Assembly: GCA_027622555.1 (NCBI GenBank)
Contig: JAQBYJ010000065.1
Location: forward strand, 1 to 33,020
Direction of reading: 5' to 3'
From: Verrucomicrobiota bacterium
GTDB lineage: Bacteria; Verrucomicrobiota; Verrucomicrobiia; Opitutales; UBA2995
DNA: 33,020 nucleotides
Made by a program: the position numbers and the translations under genes. The notes under the pieces were generated by a model. It was not told the DNA's origin. It searched no databases and was given only the letters and a program-made list of their open reading frames with translations. Of this stretch, positions 24,696-32,976 are shown in pieces (position 1 is the first letter of the stretch; each line of letters opens with the position of its first letter).

Positions 24696-25958
24696 ATGTC
24701 ACGCGTATTTGTCACAGGTTTGGGTTTTATTTCTAGTATCGGAAACGATGAAGACACTGTCGTTGATAATCTTAGGAATTTAAAACACGGCATTGAGCTT
24801 TTCGAACCACTTCAAGTGCCCGAGTCTCCGGTTAAGCTCGCTGCACCGGTCAAGGATTTCGACGTTGAATCCTACGACCCGGAAGATTGGGTTTATCCGG
24901 CGAAGTATAAACTTCGTAGAGAAACACTGCGTAGTTTTTCGCCTCATGTTTTGTACGCTTATTGTTCGATGAAGCAGGCGATCGAGAGTGCCAATTTAGA
25001 ACCATCGGATGTCTCAAATATTGATACCGGAATCTATACCGCTTCCGCAGGGTCTTCCCGCTTTTTGCATAAGAGTTTGGAGAAGATGTACAATCGGGGA
25101 ATCATGCGCTGTAATCCCTTGAATATTGTTTCATCTGTCGCAGGAACCGTAAGTTTTAATTTAGTATCTAACTTTCAGATTCAGGGAGTATCCACCGGAT
25201 TTGCATCTGCTTGTGCTTCTTCAGGGCATGCGTTGGGATTCGCATTCGAGGAAATTCGCCGCGGAAAACAAAAGCGGATGTTCGTTGTTGGTGCCGAAGA
25301 TTGTAATTTCGATAGTATTGTGCCCTTTGCAGTCATGCGTGCGCTTAGCCTCTCGACTGATCCGGATTCGGCTGCCCGGCCTTTTGATAAAAATAGACAA
25401 GGCTTCGTTTCTTCAGGAGGAGGAGTGACCATGGTACTTGAATCGGAAGATGAAGTCGCTCGGCGCGGAGCAACTGTCTACGGCGAGATCATTGGTTGGG
25501 GACAGGCATCTGACGGATACAATGTGGCTATCTCTCATCCTGATGGACGGGGATTACAAAATGCCATGAAATTGGCGCTTAAAGATGCCGAATTAGCTTT
25601 GGATAACATTGGTTACCTCAATGCTCATGCACCTTCTACTCCAATTGGTGACTTGTCTGAAGTGATTGCAATGAAGGAGGTCTTTGGCCCGAATACGAGT
25701 CCGATGATAAGTAGTACCAAGGCGCTGACGGGACACGGATTGTCCCTTTCCAGCTTACTCGAATCTAGTATTTGCATGGTGGCTTATAAACATGGGTTTG
25801 TTCCGGGATCTGCCAATATTGATGAACTGATGCAAGAGGCGGAAGGCCTCAATATTATCCGTAAATCCATCGAGGAAAGACCTGAATATATTATGAGCAA
25901 TAGCAGTGGCTTTGGCGGTGCGAACATTTCGCTTATTTTCCGTTCATGCCAGAGTTAG
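24696..25958 (+). CDS. Beta-ketoacyl-ACP synthase (FabF/FabB-like ketosynthase)
   Basis: I use the ATG at 24696 (MSRVFVTGLGFISSIG); 420 residues. The full thiolase-fold triad is present: C173 in SACASSGHALGFA, H311 in NAHAPSTPIGD and H347 in STKALTGHGLS. It condenses an acyl primer with malonyl-ACP. Compared with housekeeping FabF, the active-site contexts are altered (ACASSG for ACATG, NAHAPS for NAHGTS), consistent with a specialised ketosynthase. The gene follows the ACP/dehydratase fusion by 67 nt and overlaps the SDR gene by 13 nt. There is no separate chain-length-factor gene beside it, unlike aryl-polyene and type II polyketide clusters. Confidence 0.94.
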   Translation: MSRVFVTGLGFISSIGNDEDTVVDNLRNLKHGIELFEPLQVPESPVKLAAPVKDFDVESYDPEDWVYPAKYKLRRETLRSFSPHVLYAYCSMKQAIESANLEPSDVSNIDTGIYTASAGSSRFLHKSLEKMYNRGIMRCNPLNIVSSVAGTVSFNLVSNFQIQGVSTGFASACASSGHALGFAFEEIRRGKQKRMFVVGAEDCNFDSIVPFAVMRALSLSTDPDSAARPFDKNRQGFVSSGGGVTMVLESEDEVARRGATVYGEIIGWGQASDGYNVAISHPDGRGLQNAMKLALKDAELALDNIGYLNAHAPSTPIGDLSEVIAMKEVFGPNTSPMISSTKALTGHGLSLSSLLESSICMVAYKHGFVPGSANIDELMQEAEGLNIIRKSIEERPEYIMSNSSGFGGANISLIFRSCQS

Positions 25959-26758
25959 GGGAACACTACACTCGAGCATTGATCACTGGTGCGAGTTCGG
26001 GATTGGGGCATGCATTTTCGGAGGCCTTAATGAATCAGGGTATTGCTGTTTTGGGAACGTCGCGGAATTCAAGTGGCCTGATCCAGCATCCATCTTTTAC
26101 GCCGGTTGACCTTGATTTGATAGAGGAAAAAAATCTTCAAGCCTGGTTTAATGAATGGGATGAAAAAATCGGTGGCTTTGACTTGGTTATAAATAATGCT
26201 GGTTTTGCGGCGTTTGGTACTACGAGCGAAATTCAGGTTGAGCACATTGAGGAGCAGCTACAGGTGTTATTGCATGGCCCGATCCAGCTTGCTTCAGCAG
26301 CGGTTACGGCCATGCGAAAGCGTGAAAAGGGTTGTTTGGTTAATGTGTCTTCGGTTGCTGGCGAGATGTGGATTCCTTATATGTCCATTTATAACTCAGC
26401 CAAAGCCGGACTCTCCGCATTTTCCCAATCTTTGATGTTGGAGTCACCTGAGAATCCTCCGTGGATAATTGATTTTAGACCTGGCGATTACCGTACCGCT
26501 TTCAACCAAAACATTAGGAGAACGGAGGAGAAAAATGAACTCGTTGAACATATGTGGAAAAAAATGGAGGACGCTATGTGTAAGGCGCCGAGTGCTTCGA
26601 TCGCTGGAGAAGATCTGCTGTCCGCTCTTCGAAAATTTACGCATTGCACCAGCTATTCGGGAACCTTTGTTCAAACAAGGATTGCTTCTATGCTTAGCCG
26701 ACTTTTGCCTAATGCCCTCAAAAGAAAAGTCCTCCGCAGATACTACAAATTACCGTGA
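25946..26758 (+). CDS. Short-chain dehydrogenase/reductase (candidate ketoreductase)
   Basis: The 270-residue Rossmann enzyme has TGASSGLG (14-21) for NAD(P), NNAG (83-86), and the triad S136 in VNVSSVAGE, Y149 and K153 in YNSAKAG. The C-terminal 60 residues are basic and end LLPNALKRKVLRRYYKLP, suggesting membrane contact as in SDRs of the DltE/YqjQ type. Between the ketosynthase and the glycolipid transferase genes (13-nt and 4-nt overlaps), the likely job is reduction of the 3-oxoacyl chain. An alternative is reduction of a lipid or sugar ketone. No enoyl reductase is seen in the locus. Confidence 0.9.
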   Translation: MPELGEHYTRALITGASSGLGHAFSEALMNQGIAVLGTSRNSSGLIQHPSFTPVDLDLIEEKNLQAWFNEWDEKIGGFDLVINNAGFAAFGTTSEIQVEHIEEQLQVLLHGPIQLASAAVTAMRKREKGCLVNVSSVAGEMWIPYMSIYNSAKAGLSAFSQSLMLESPENPPWIIDFRPGDYRTAFNQNIRRTEEKNELVEHMWKKMEDAMCKAPSASIAGEDLLSALRKFTHCTSYSGTFVQTRIASMLSRLLPNALKRKVLRRYYKLP

Positions 26759-27927
26759 GTCAACGTCCTCTCAGAATTCTTGTCCTTACTTCCCGCACCG
26801 GTGGCGGGCATGATGCCCGCGCCAGCGCATTTGAAGCCTGGTGCAACAAACTCTACGATGGAAATGTGGAGATTCGAATCGAACGACCTTTGGAGGAAGC
26901 TTCTCCGATAACTCACTTCGGGGTAGGGGTTTATAATTTCATCCAGAAGTACGCTCCTATGTTACACAATCCTTACTGGTGGATTGTGGAGATTTTCGGA
27001 TATCTGCAGCGTAACAAGATACAATTTGGAAGAGCGTTTTTTGTGCAGCTACTTAAAGACTTCCGACCTCATCTGGTATTTAGCGTGCACGATTTCCTTA
27101 ATCGCGGGTATTTCCAGGCAGCACGTCGCGTATTAGGAGACAAAGTGCGCTGTGCTACCTACTGTGGGGAGTTTTCTGGTGGGTTTGGCTATAGTAAGAA
27201 TTGGGTGGAACCGTCCGCAGATCTTTATTTTTCCCGGACCAAAACAGCTCAGGATTATGCTATTCAGCTTGGTATGTCACCCAAACGTTGTTTTGTGCGA
27301 GGCAACCTGATGCATCCATCGGTTTATGAAGGTATCATGAATGGCAAAGAGCGGCGTGATTTTCTTGTAAACGACCTTGGATTGTCGCCCAGGAAATTTA
27401 CCGTTTTTCTAACCGCTGGAGGAATGGGCTCAAATAATCATTTGGAAATGTTGCGGGTCCTTAAACGCTACTCGAGTCGGGTTCAGGCTATTTTGGTGTG
27501 TGGAAGAAATCCTGGATTGGTGTCACGTATTCACGATTGGCATCGGCAATATTCGGATTTCCAATTGTATGTGGAAGGTTATTCAATGCGAATGCCACAG
27601 CTGATTCAGGTGAGTGACGCTATTGTCAGTCGTGGGGCCACTACTTGTGCTGAGGCGCTCTTCTTTGGTGTCCCGATTATTTATAATACCATTGGGGGAA
27701 TCATGCCTCAGGAGCGATTGACCTTTAAATATTTCTACCGTGCCGGTGCCGCTGTTCGCATTGCGAATCTTGATGACCTGAATTACCAATTGGGTCTATG
27801 GCAAGGTCACAAACGTGAGTACGCACTTATGCAAGAGCGTTGTCGTCAAATTGGAGTGGTGGAAGATCCAACGAAGTTAATCAATGAACTAATCGGGTTA
27901 GCCAAAGATGCTGCCGCGGAGGAATGA
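26755..27927 (+). CDS. MGDG-synthase/Ugt-like glycosyltransferase (GT28 family)
   Basis: The GTG start at 26755 overlaps the SDR stop (GTGA). The 390-residue protein has the MGDG-synthase N-terminal motif ILVLTSRTGGGHDARASAF (GGGH, acceptor side), VFSVHDFLNRGYFQ in the middle, a linker RGNLMHPSVYEG, and a GT28 C-terminal nucleotide-sugar domain with FLTAGGMGSNNH and VSRGATTCAEALFFGVPII. Relatives transfer galactose or glucose to diacylglycerol at the cytoplasmic membrane. Embedded with acyl-chain genes and three GT4 genes, it is the best evidence that the end product is a glycolipid. Donor sugar and acceptor lipid are not determined. Confidence 0.9.
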   Translation: MSQRPLRILVLTSRTGGGHDARASAFEAWCNKLYDGNVEIRIERPLEEASPITHFGVGVYNFIQKYAPMLHNPYWWIVEIFGYLQRNKIQFGRAFFVQLLKDFRPHLVFSVHDFLNRGYFQAARRVLGDKVRCATYCGEFSGGFGYSKNWVEPSADLYFSRTKTAQDYAIQLGMSPKRCFVRGNLMHPSVYEGIMNGKERRDFLVNDLGLSPRKFTVFLTAGGMGSNNHLEMLRVLKRYSSRVQAILVCGRNPGLVSRIHDWHRQYSDFQLYVEGYSMRMPQLIQVSDAIVSRGATTCAEALFFGVPIIYNTIGGIMPQERLTFKYFYRAGAAVRIANLDDLNYQLGLWQGHKREYALMQERCRQIGVVEDPTKLINELIGLAKDAAAEE

Positions 27928-29135
27928 AACCGCTGAAGATACTCTATATTTGCACGACCTTCCCGAAGCTGAGTGAACAATTCATTCAACGAGAGGTGGA
28001 TGGTCTGCGGAAAGAGCCTATCGATCTGGAGATCGTATCGATGTGGGGAGGAGAAAACTTGTATAAAGGAGTCTTGATCCGGACGTTTCCTAAGTGGAAA
28101 TTACTGAAGCTCATTTGGACTTTGCCGTGGGCGATTCTGAGGAGACCTGGCATACTGGTATCTAGACTGAAAAAGTTTTTCTCAGGAAAACCACCCTCGC
28201 CGGTTAATTTCTTTGAGACGCTTTTAGGCTATGGCTTTGCTTTGTCACATTGGATAAATGTAAAGCGAGATCCACCGGATCTTATTCACGGTATTTGGGC
28301 GACTTCACCCGTGTCTGCCGCACAACTGCTAAGTGGCCTTACAGGTGTACCATTTTCTATGGGAGCACATGCTTTTGATGTTTTTGAAGACGGTGGAGAC
28401 TGGCATCTCAAAGAAAAGTTGGATGAGGCAAAAATGGTTCACTCTTCTTCCGTGAGCACCCAACGCCAGTTGCTTCGACTTGGTGCGGATAAAGAGAAGC
28501 TCCGCGTTGTTAGACGAGGATTAACGGACTACCCCGATTTGAAGCCTATGCGTAAGAATAGACGTCCCATCCGATTGATTTCTGTAGGCCGACTTGTGGA
28601 GAAGAAGGGATTTTTTTACCAAATCGATATTCTTAAAGCGCTTAAAAAGAAAGGAGTTCCCTTTCAGGCGAGGATAGTAGGGAGTGGGGAATTGGATGGA
28701 CCGTTACGTGATTATCGAGACAAATCAGGACTCCACAACGAATTGGAATTTTGGGGAAAGTTAACGTTCGAGGACGTTCAGGAGCAGTTGATTTGGGCAG
28801 ACCTATTTCTATTCACTGGGCAGGTAAGTTCCAAGGGTGACCGTGACGGTCTTCCGAATGTGATAGGTGAAGCCATGGCTCATGGGGTGGCTGTGTTGAC
28901 TACCGATGTGGGCGCAACTACCGAGGCAGTGGAGCATGCTCAAACAGGAATGATTCTTTCAGCGGATAGTACTGTTGATTGGGTAGAGACTATTGAAAAC
29001 CTGGTTACAGATGACCCGCTGATGGGAAAACTCAGAGAAAATGGTCGGAAATGGGTGGAAGAGCATTTCGATGCGCAAAAAAATGCCCGCAAGCTTTTTG
29101 ATGCTTTCCAGTTTGCTGTCTGTGAACGTTCGTAA
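27924..29135 (+). CDS. GT4-family glycosyltransferase (WcaL-like)
   Basis: ATGA overlap with the preceding gene. The 403-residue GT-B protein begins ILYICTTFPKLSEQFIQREV, the FPxLSExFI motif common to WcaL/AmsK-like transferases, followed by LIHGIWATSPVSAAQLL and FSMGAHAFDVFED. The C-terminal donor domain starts LISVGRLVEKKGF and carries GLPNVIGEAMAHGVAVLTT, with the GT4 glutamate in GEAMAHG. It adds a sugar to a lipid-linked or cell-surface glycan in the cytoplasm. Position between the MGDG-like enzyme and two further transferases suggests stepwise extension of a glycolipid head group. Confidence 0.9.
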   Translation: MKPLKILYICTTFPKLSEQFIQREVDGLRKEPIDLEIVSMWGGENLYKGVLIRTFPKWKLLKLIWTLPWAILRRPGILVSRLKKFFSGKPPSPVNFFETLLGYGFALSHWINVKRDPPDLIHGIWATSPVSAAQLLSGLTGVPFSMGAHAFDVFEDGGDWHLKEKLDEAKMVHSSSVSTQRQLLRLGADKEKLRVVRRGLTDYPDLKPMRKNRRPIRLISVGRLVEKKGFFYQIDILKALKKKGVPFQARIVGSGELDGPLRDYRDKSGLHNELEFWGKLTFEDVQEQLIWADLFLFTGQVSSKGDRDGLPNVIGEAMAHGVAVLTTDVGATTEAVEHAQTGMILSADSTVDWVETIENLVTDDPLMGKLRENGRKWVEEHFDAQKNARKLFDAFQFAVCERS

Positions 29136-29149
29136 TCAACTGTGACCTT

Positions 29150-30214
29150 ATGCGGCTTTTCTACGACATTACCAAATCAGCTTCCGCTCGTCAGTTATCG
29201 GGGTTGATACGCGTATCGAACAGGCTGATGCAAGCATTGGAAGCTGATTCAAATGTATCCCTTGTGCCAGTGATGTGGCATCCCAGGAAACAAGTATTTA
29301 CCGACACGTCCAAACGGAGAGCTGTCGATATTCTGGCCGAGGATTGTTTCCTTACTCCAGAAGTGTTTTCTTCGAATGATCGCCCGGGTTATTACGAGGC
29401 TCTTAAAAAAACTGGAGTTTTTACTTCGGCGATTTTTCACGATGCCATTCCTCTGCAGCTACCAGAAATCACCTGGCCCCAAAGCGTAGCACGTCATCCA
29501 GCCTACATGAGCGATCTTGGGCAATTCGACCATGTATTCAGTGTGTCGGGATGTAGTCAAAGGGATCTACTCGAATACTGGAAAGGGTTAACCCCATCCA
29601 AGTATCCTACGACTTCCACGCTACTACTCGGATCGGACTTTTTCGATAAATCTGAAACTCCATTTTGCCATAAACCACAGGAAGTTCCTCTTCTTTTGTG
29701 TATCGGAATTTTGGAACCTCGCAAAAACCAGGATGGATTGTTGAGGATTGCCTGTGACCTTTGGGATCAGGGATTAAAATTTGAATTGCACTTTGTCGGG
29801 CGTGTAAATCCACACTTTGGTAAGCCAATTGAGAAAAAAATTAAATTGGCTAAGAAATCAGGCTATCCTGTTTTTCTCCATTCGAAACAGAATGACAAAT
29901 TGTTGCTCGTATTGTATTTGAAGGCTCGGTTTACCGTTTTCAATTCGATTGCCGAAGGTTTTGGGTTACCTGTTGTCGAATCTCTTTGGTTGGGTGTCCC
30001 CTGTTTGTGTCGGACCTTACCGAGTTTAAAAGAATGGTCGCTTGAGTCCGCATGTAAATTTTATGAATCGAATGATGAGCTTAAGGATAGTTTGGAAAAT
30101 TGGTTATTAAATCAATTCGCTTACAACGAGGCGTTGCAAGCGACCAAAACATTGTCGCTTCCCACCTGGAAGAACTCCGCTGAAATAATCGTTGAACGCT
30201 TAAAATTGAGATGA
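29150..30214 (+). CDS. GT4-like glycosyltransferase
   Basis: The 354-residue protein begins MRLFYDITKSASARQLSGLI, with the N-terminal domain containing AIFHDAIPLQLPEITWP and a C-terminal GT4 domain starting LLLCIGILEPRKNQDGLL and showing NSIAEGFGLPVVESLWLGVP, the E-x7-E signature (EGFGLPVVE). It should be a retaining sugar transferase. It follows the preceding gene by 14 nt and overlaps the next by 4 nt. The donor and acceptor are unknown, though similar proteins build O-antigen or exopolysaccharide repeats. Confidence 0.88.
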   Translation: MRLFYDITKSASARQLSGLIRVSNRLMQALEADSNVSLVPVMWHPRKQVFTDTSKRRAVDILAEDCFLTPEVFSSNDRPGYYEALKKTGVFTSAIFHDAIPLQLPEITWPQSVARHPAYMSDLGQFDHVFSVSGCSQRDLLEYWKGLTPSKYPTTSTLLLGSDFFDKSETPFCHKPQEVPLLLCIGILEPRKNQDGLLRIACDLWDQGLKFELHFVGRVNPHFGKPIEKKIKLAKKSGYPVFLHSKQNDKLLLVLYLKARFTVFNSIAEGFGLPVVESLWLGVPCLCRTLPSLKEWSLESACKFYESNDELKDSLENWLLNQFAYNEALQATKTLSLPTWKNSAEIIVERLKLR

Positions 30215-31437
30215 AGCCGCTCAAGTGCCTGGCTATCACGAACTCTTATCCCCCTGATCATGCTGGTGGTTACGAGTTGGGAGCCTGTAATCTTCTTGAA
30301 ACATTGGCAAAGCACTTTGTCTGGGAAAACACAGTGGTTGCATCTGTTCGAAAGGAAAAGTCTCACTTAACGTCCTCAACTCAGTTGACCGGATTTTTCC
30401 CTGGAAAGCTCGGACCTGAATTTCAGAAATGGCGAACGAAACGTGCTCTAATTCGGAATCACACCAGGATTGTTTCCGAATTAAAAGCTGAAGCGAATGA
30501 GGCAGATCTTATTTTTATTTTTAATCCTCGACGACTTGTTCTTCCTGAATGGACGTCCGTGTTTGAGCTTGATAAACCCATCTTTGTGTTTGTGTCAGAT
30601 TTTTGGCCGCAAGATCCTTGGGGGACAGATATTTTTCATAGTCGGTGTCCGATAAATGCCATCAACCAATTAAAGGATTCTGAGCTGAGAGCTCTCTACT
30701 CATCTGTTCCAAAACCTATTCAATTTTTTTCCAAATTCAGCGGTGCCATATTTGGCAGTGAGTTTATGAAAGAGACTCATGCTGAGACTTTTTCTTCGAT
30801 TAAGAATCAAAGTATGGCTCATTGGGGAATCGATATCGATGCATTTCCTGAAGTGCCGTTTTCTTCTGAGAGATTGAAAACATTTGGGTTTTGTGGCCGT
30901 CCTGAGAAAGAAAAAGGATTGGATCTAGCCTTGGATGCCTTTCTTGAAATTTCTGCCGATGATGATGATCTTCGATTCCTGATCGCGTCTGATCTCCCTG
31001 GCAGTCGATATGGAAGATCTATAATTAAGAAAATTTCTTCAGATCCTAAGCTTGCAAGTAGAGTAACACTCTTGGGTCATATCCCTCACGCTAAATTACA
31101 CAACGAATTTTATTCAAAAATTGGAGTCCTTTTATTTCCAAGTGTGTGGAGAGAGCCCTTTGCTTTGACAGTCTTGGAAGCGATGGCGTCGGGCGTATTA
31201 GTGGTTGCCTCGAATACTGGAGGGACACCAGAGATTGTGGATCTGAGCACCGGGTATTCCTTTGATCCGCAAATCGATGGCTCTTTAGTCAAAGCATGCC
31301 GTGACCTTTTAAAAACTCCCGATGGAAACCGGGAGCGAATTCAGCGAGGAACCCAACGTATTCGCTCCAATCATTCGCTTCCGTTCATGGCTGAAATGGT
31401 TAATGACTTTATTCGATACACGCTTTACGGTTCCTAA
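30211..31437 (+). CDS. GT4-family glycosyltransferase
   Basis: ATGA overlap with the upstream transferase. The 408-residue protein starts CLAITNSYPPDHAGGYELGA, a typical GT4 opening with the glycine-rich loop, and its donor domain runs FGFCGRPEKEKGLDLALDAF to FPSVWREPFALTVLEAMASG, where E-P-F-A-L-T-V-L-E is the E-x7-E motif. The middle is long (LIFIFNPRRLVLPEWTSVFE and a tryptophan-rich FVSDFWPQDPWGTDIF), which may reflect an unusual acceptor. It would act at the inner face of the membrane as the last sugar transferase of the row. Confidence 0.9.
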   Translation: MKPLKCLAITNSYPPDHAGGYELGACNLLETLAKHFVWENTVVASVRKEKSHLTSSTQLTGFFPGKLGPEFQKWRTKRALIRNHTRIVSELKAEANEADLIFIFNPRRLVLPEWTSVFELDKPIFVFVSDFWPQDPWGTDIFHSRCPINAINQLKDSELRALYSSVPKPIQFFSKFSGAIFGSEFMKETHAETFSSIKNQSMAHWGIDIDAFPEVPFSSERLKTFGFCGRPEKEKGLDLALDAFLEISADDDDLRFLIASDLPGSRYGRSIIKKISSDPKLASRVTLLGHIPHAKLHNEFYSKIGVLLFPSVWREPFALTVLEAMASGVLVVASNTGGTPEIVDLSTGYSFDPQIDGSLVKACRDLLKTPDGNRERIQRGTQRIRSNHSLPFMAEMVNDFIRYTLYGS

Positions 31438-31469
31438 TCCAATTTTTTAGAAACACATTCCCATACGAT

Positions 31470-32201
31470 ATGCATTCACTTAAAAATAAAGTTGCTGTGA
31501 TAACCGGAGCCAGCAGCGGAATTGGAGCTGCCATTGCGAAAGTGTTCGCTGCTGAAGGTGTTCAGGTGGTTCTTGCCGCTAGATCAAAAGAAAAAATTGA
31601 AAATCTCGCTTCCGAAATAAACGAATCTGGCGGAATTGCCAAAGCTGTGGAGACGGATGTGACCGATGAAGCGGCTGTCATAAATCTTTTTGAGTCTGTT
31701 GGAAAATATTTCGATTCGTTAGACATTCTGATTAATAACGCAGGAATAGGAATGGGTGGTCCTATTGAGGAACTTACATTTGAAACCTGGCGCAAGGTTT
31801 TGAGCGTAAATCTCGATGGAGCGTTTCTTTGTGCTCGTGAGGCTTTTAGGATTATGAAACCGCAAGGCCGTGGCCGGATTATCAACATTGGAAGCGTCTC
31901 GGCGAAAATGCCTCGAGTTCACTCCGCTCCTTACACAACCTCAAAATTTGCGCTTGAAGGACTCACCCGTTCTTTGGCGCTCGATGGTCGAGCTTACGGA
32001 ATTTCCGTAGGAGTCCTACAACCAGGTAATACAAAGACAGCGATTTGGGAGGGTAGGGAAGAAGCTGCAGCAGCAGAGGGAGTAATGAACGCCTACGATC
32101 TCGCTCGTGTGGCTTTAGCCATGATTACACTTCCTGATGGTGTTTCAGTACTGGAAAGTACGGTGTTACCCATAAGTATGCCATTCCTGGGTCGTGGTTA
32201 G
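31470..32201 (+). CDS. Short-chain dehydrogenase/reductase (FabG-like)
   Basis: The 243-residue classical SDR has TGASSGIG (12-19), NNAG (89-92), S142 in INIGSVSAK, Y155 and K159 in APYTTSKFALEG, a complete triad at FabG-like length. The NADPH preference is suggested by basic R38 after the second strand (LAARSK). It lies 32 nt after the last GT4 gene and overlaps the convergent phosphopantetheinyl transferase by 4 nt. It may be the main 3-oxoacyl-ACP reductase of the locus or act on a sugar; two SDRs in one locus leave the assignment open. Confidence 0.92.
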   Translation: MHSLKNKVAVITGASSGIGAAIAKVFAAEGVQVVLAARSKEKIENLASEINESGGIAKAVETDVTDEAAVINLFESVGKYFDSLDILINNAGIGMGGPIEELTFETWRKVLSVNLDGAFLCAREAFRIMKPQGRGRIINIGSVSAKMPRVHSAPYTTSKFALEGLTRSLALDGRAYGISVGVLQPGNTKTAIWEGREEAAAAEGVMNAYDLARVALAMITLPDGVSVLESTVLPISMPFLGRG

Positions 32202-32863
32202 TCGGCGCGTTCAGTCCATGCTAGCGAGTGTCCCGGGATATCATCCGTCCACCAAACGATAGGATATTCATTTTCTTCCGATGAATTGAAGTTCAATTCA
32301 ATACCTTTTGGGTCCTGCATAAACCCAGTTCCTTCAGCTTTTAAGAAAGCTTCTTTGCAACTCCAATGTCTGTAGAATTGTTCCAGATCAGGGTTTCCTT
32401 CACTTGGTACTACGGATGTATTTTCGAGCTCCGAGTATACGATTCGTGAGATCCCTTCGAAGTCCTTTAGATCCTTTTTCTCTTCAACATCAATCCCAAC
32501 AGACTTAGTTCCGATGATAATTGCGATCCATTGTCCACTGTGAGAGAGGTTATATTCGAGTGGTTTTACCCCGGCTTTATTAGATAAATATGGTTTATGG
32601 TGTTCTGTTTCTGAAAAAGCGAAATCGTCGTAGTTTATCTCATAGCGGTTCTTTAGTATGAGATGAAGTGCCGCGTGTGTTGTTACAAATAATTGTTTAG
32701 CACCCTTGTGTTTGAATCTTTCAGCTCTAGCTAATTCCGCGGAGGTGAGCATTGAATACATCCGTTGATCCTCCATTGACTCAGCCTGGGTAGAGAAACA
32801 CCAAATCGATGTTTTATTCGTTGCATCAATTGTTATGCTAGGTGCGAAGTTCCCTCGTAGCAA
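32198..32863 (-). CDS. Sfp-type 4'-phosphopantetheinyl transferase
   Basis: The 221-residue protein has the Sfp/AcpT signatures: the acceptor-side YNLSHSGQW (about 104-112), SVGIDVEEKKD with metal ligands D125 and E127, and WSCKEAFLKAEGTGF with E171 and K175. It moves phosphopantetheine from coenzyme A to a carrier-protein serine. The only carrier protein in the window is the ACP/dehydratase fusion (S87), which makes it the probable substrate. The gene converges on the plus-strand operon, overlapping its last gene by 4 nt, and has its own promoter (32911-32939). Confidence 0.93.
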   Translation of the reverse strand: MLRGNFAPSITIDATNKTSIWCFSTQAESMEDQRMYSMLTSAELARAERFKHKGAKQLFVTTHAALHLILKNRYEINYDDFAFSETEHHKPYLSNKAGVKPLEYNLSHSGQWIAIIIGTKSVGIDVEEKKDLKDFEGISRIVYSELENTSVVPSEGNPDLEQFYRHWSCKEAFLKAEGTGFMQDPKGIELNFNSSEENEYPIVWWTDDIPGHSLAWTERAD

Positions 32864-32910
32864 AGTGAGATTGCCCCGAAAAATGGAGACCCGTTGTGCT
32901 TAGGTTATAA

Positions 32911-32939
32911 TTTAGATTCATTTGATTCGTTGATGTCAA
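32911..32939 (-). promoter_or_regulatory. Likely sigma-70 promoter of the phosphopantetheinyl transferase
   Basis: On the minus strand, consensus TTGACA (32939-32934), a 17-bp spacer and TCTAAA (32916-32911, four of six matches) lie 48 nt before the start codon. The -35 box directly touches the arm of the palindrome at 32939-32976. Confidence 0.6.
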
Positions 32940-32976
32940 ATCCTATGGCAGCCCCCGCGGGGGCTGCCATAGGATT
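32939..32976. repeat. Perfect 38-bp palindrome
   Basis: Two 19-bp arms meet without a spacer between 32957 and 32958; the core is CAGCCCCCG/CGGGGGCTG. There is no T tract on either side. A second, smaller hairpin (8-bp stem with one wobble, 3-nt loop) lies at 32989-33007. They could be a terminator for a gene beyond the right edge, a dispersed repeat, or an operator beside the phosphopantetheinyl transferase promoter. Confidence 0.9.

Noticed and set aside
22103..32863. Direct label as an aryl polyene cluster
   Set aside because: Ketosynthase, dehydratase, reductase, thioesterase and carrier fit, but there is no chain-length factor, ammonia-lyase or CoA ligase, acyltransferase, LolA-like protein or MMPL exporter, and five glycosyltransferases are unusual.
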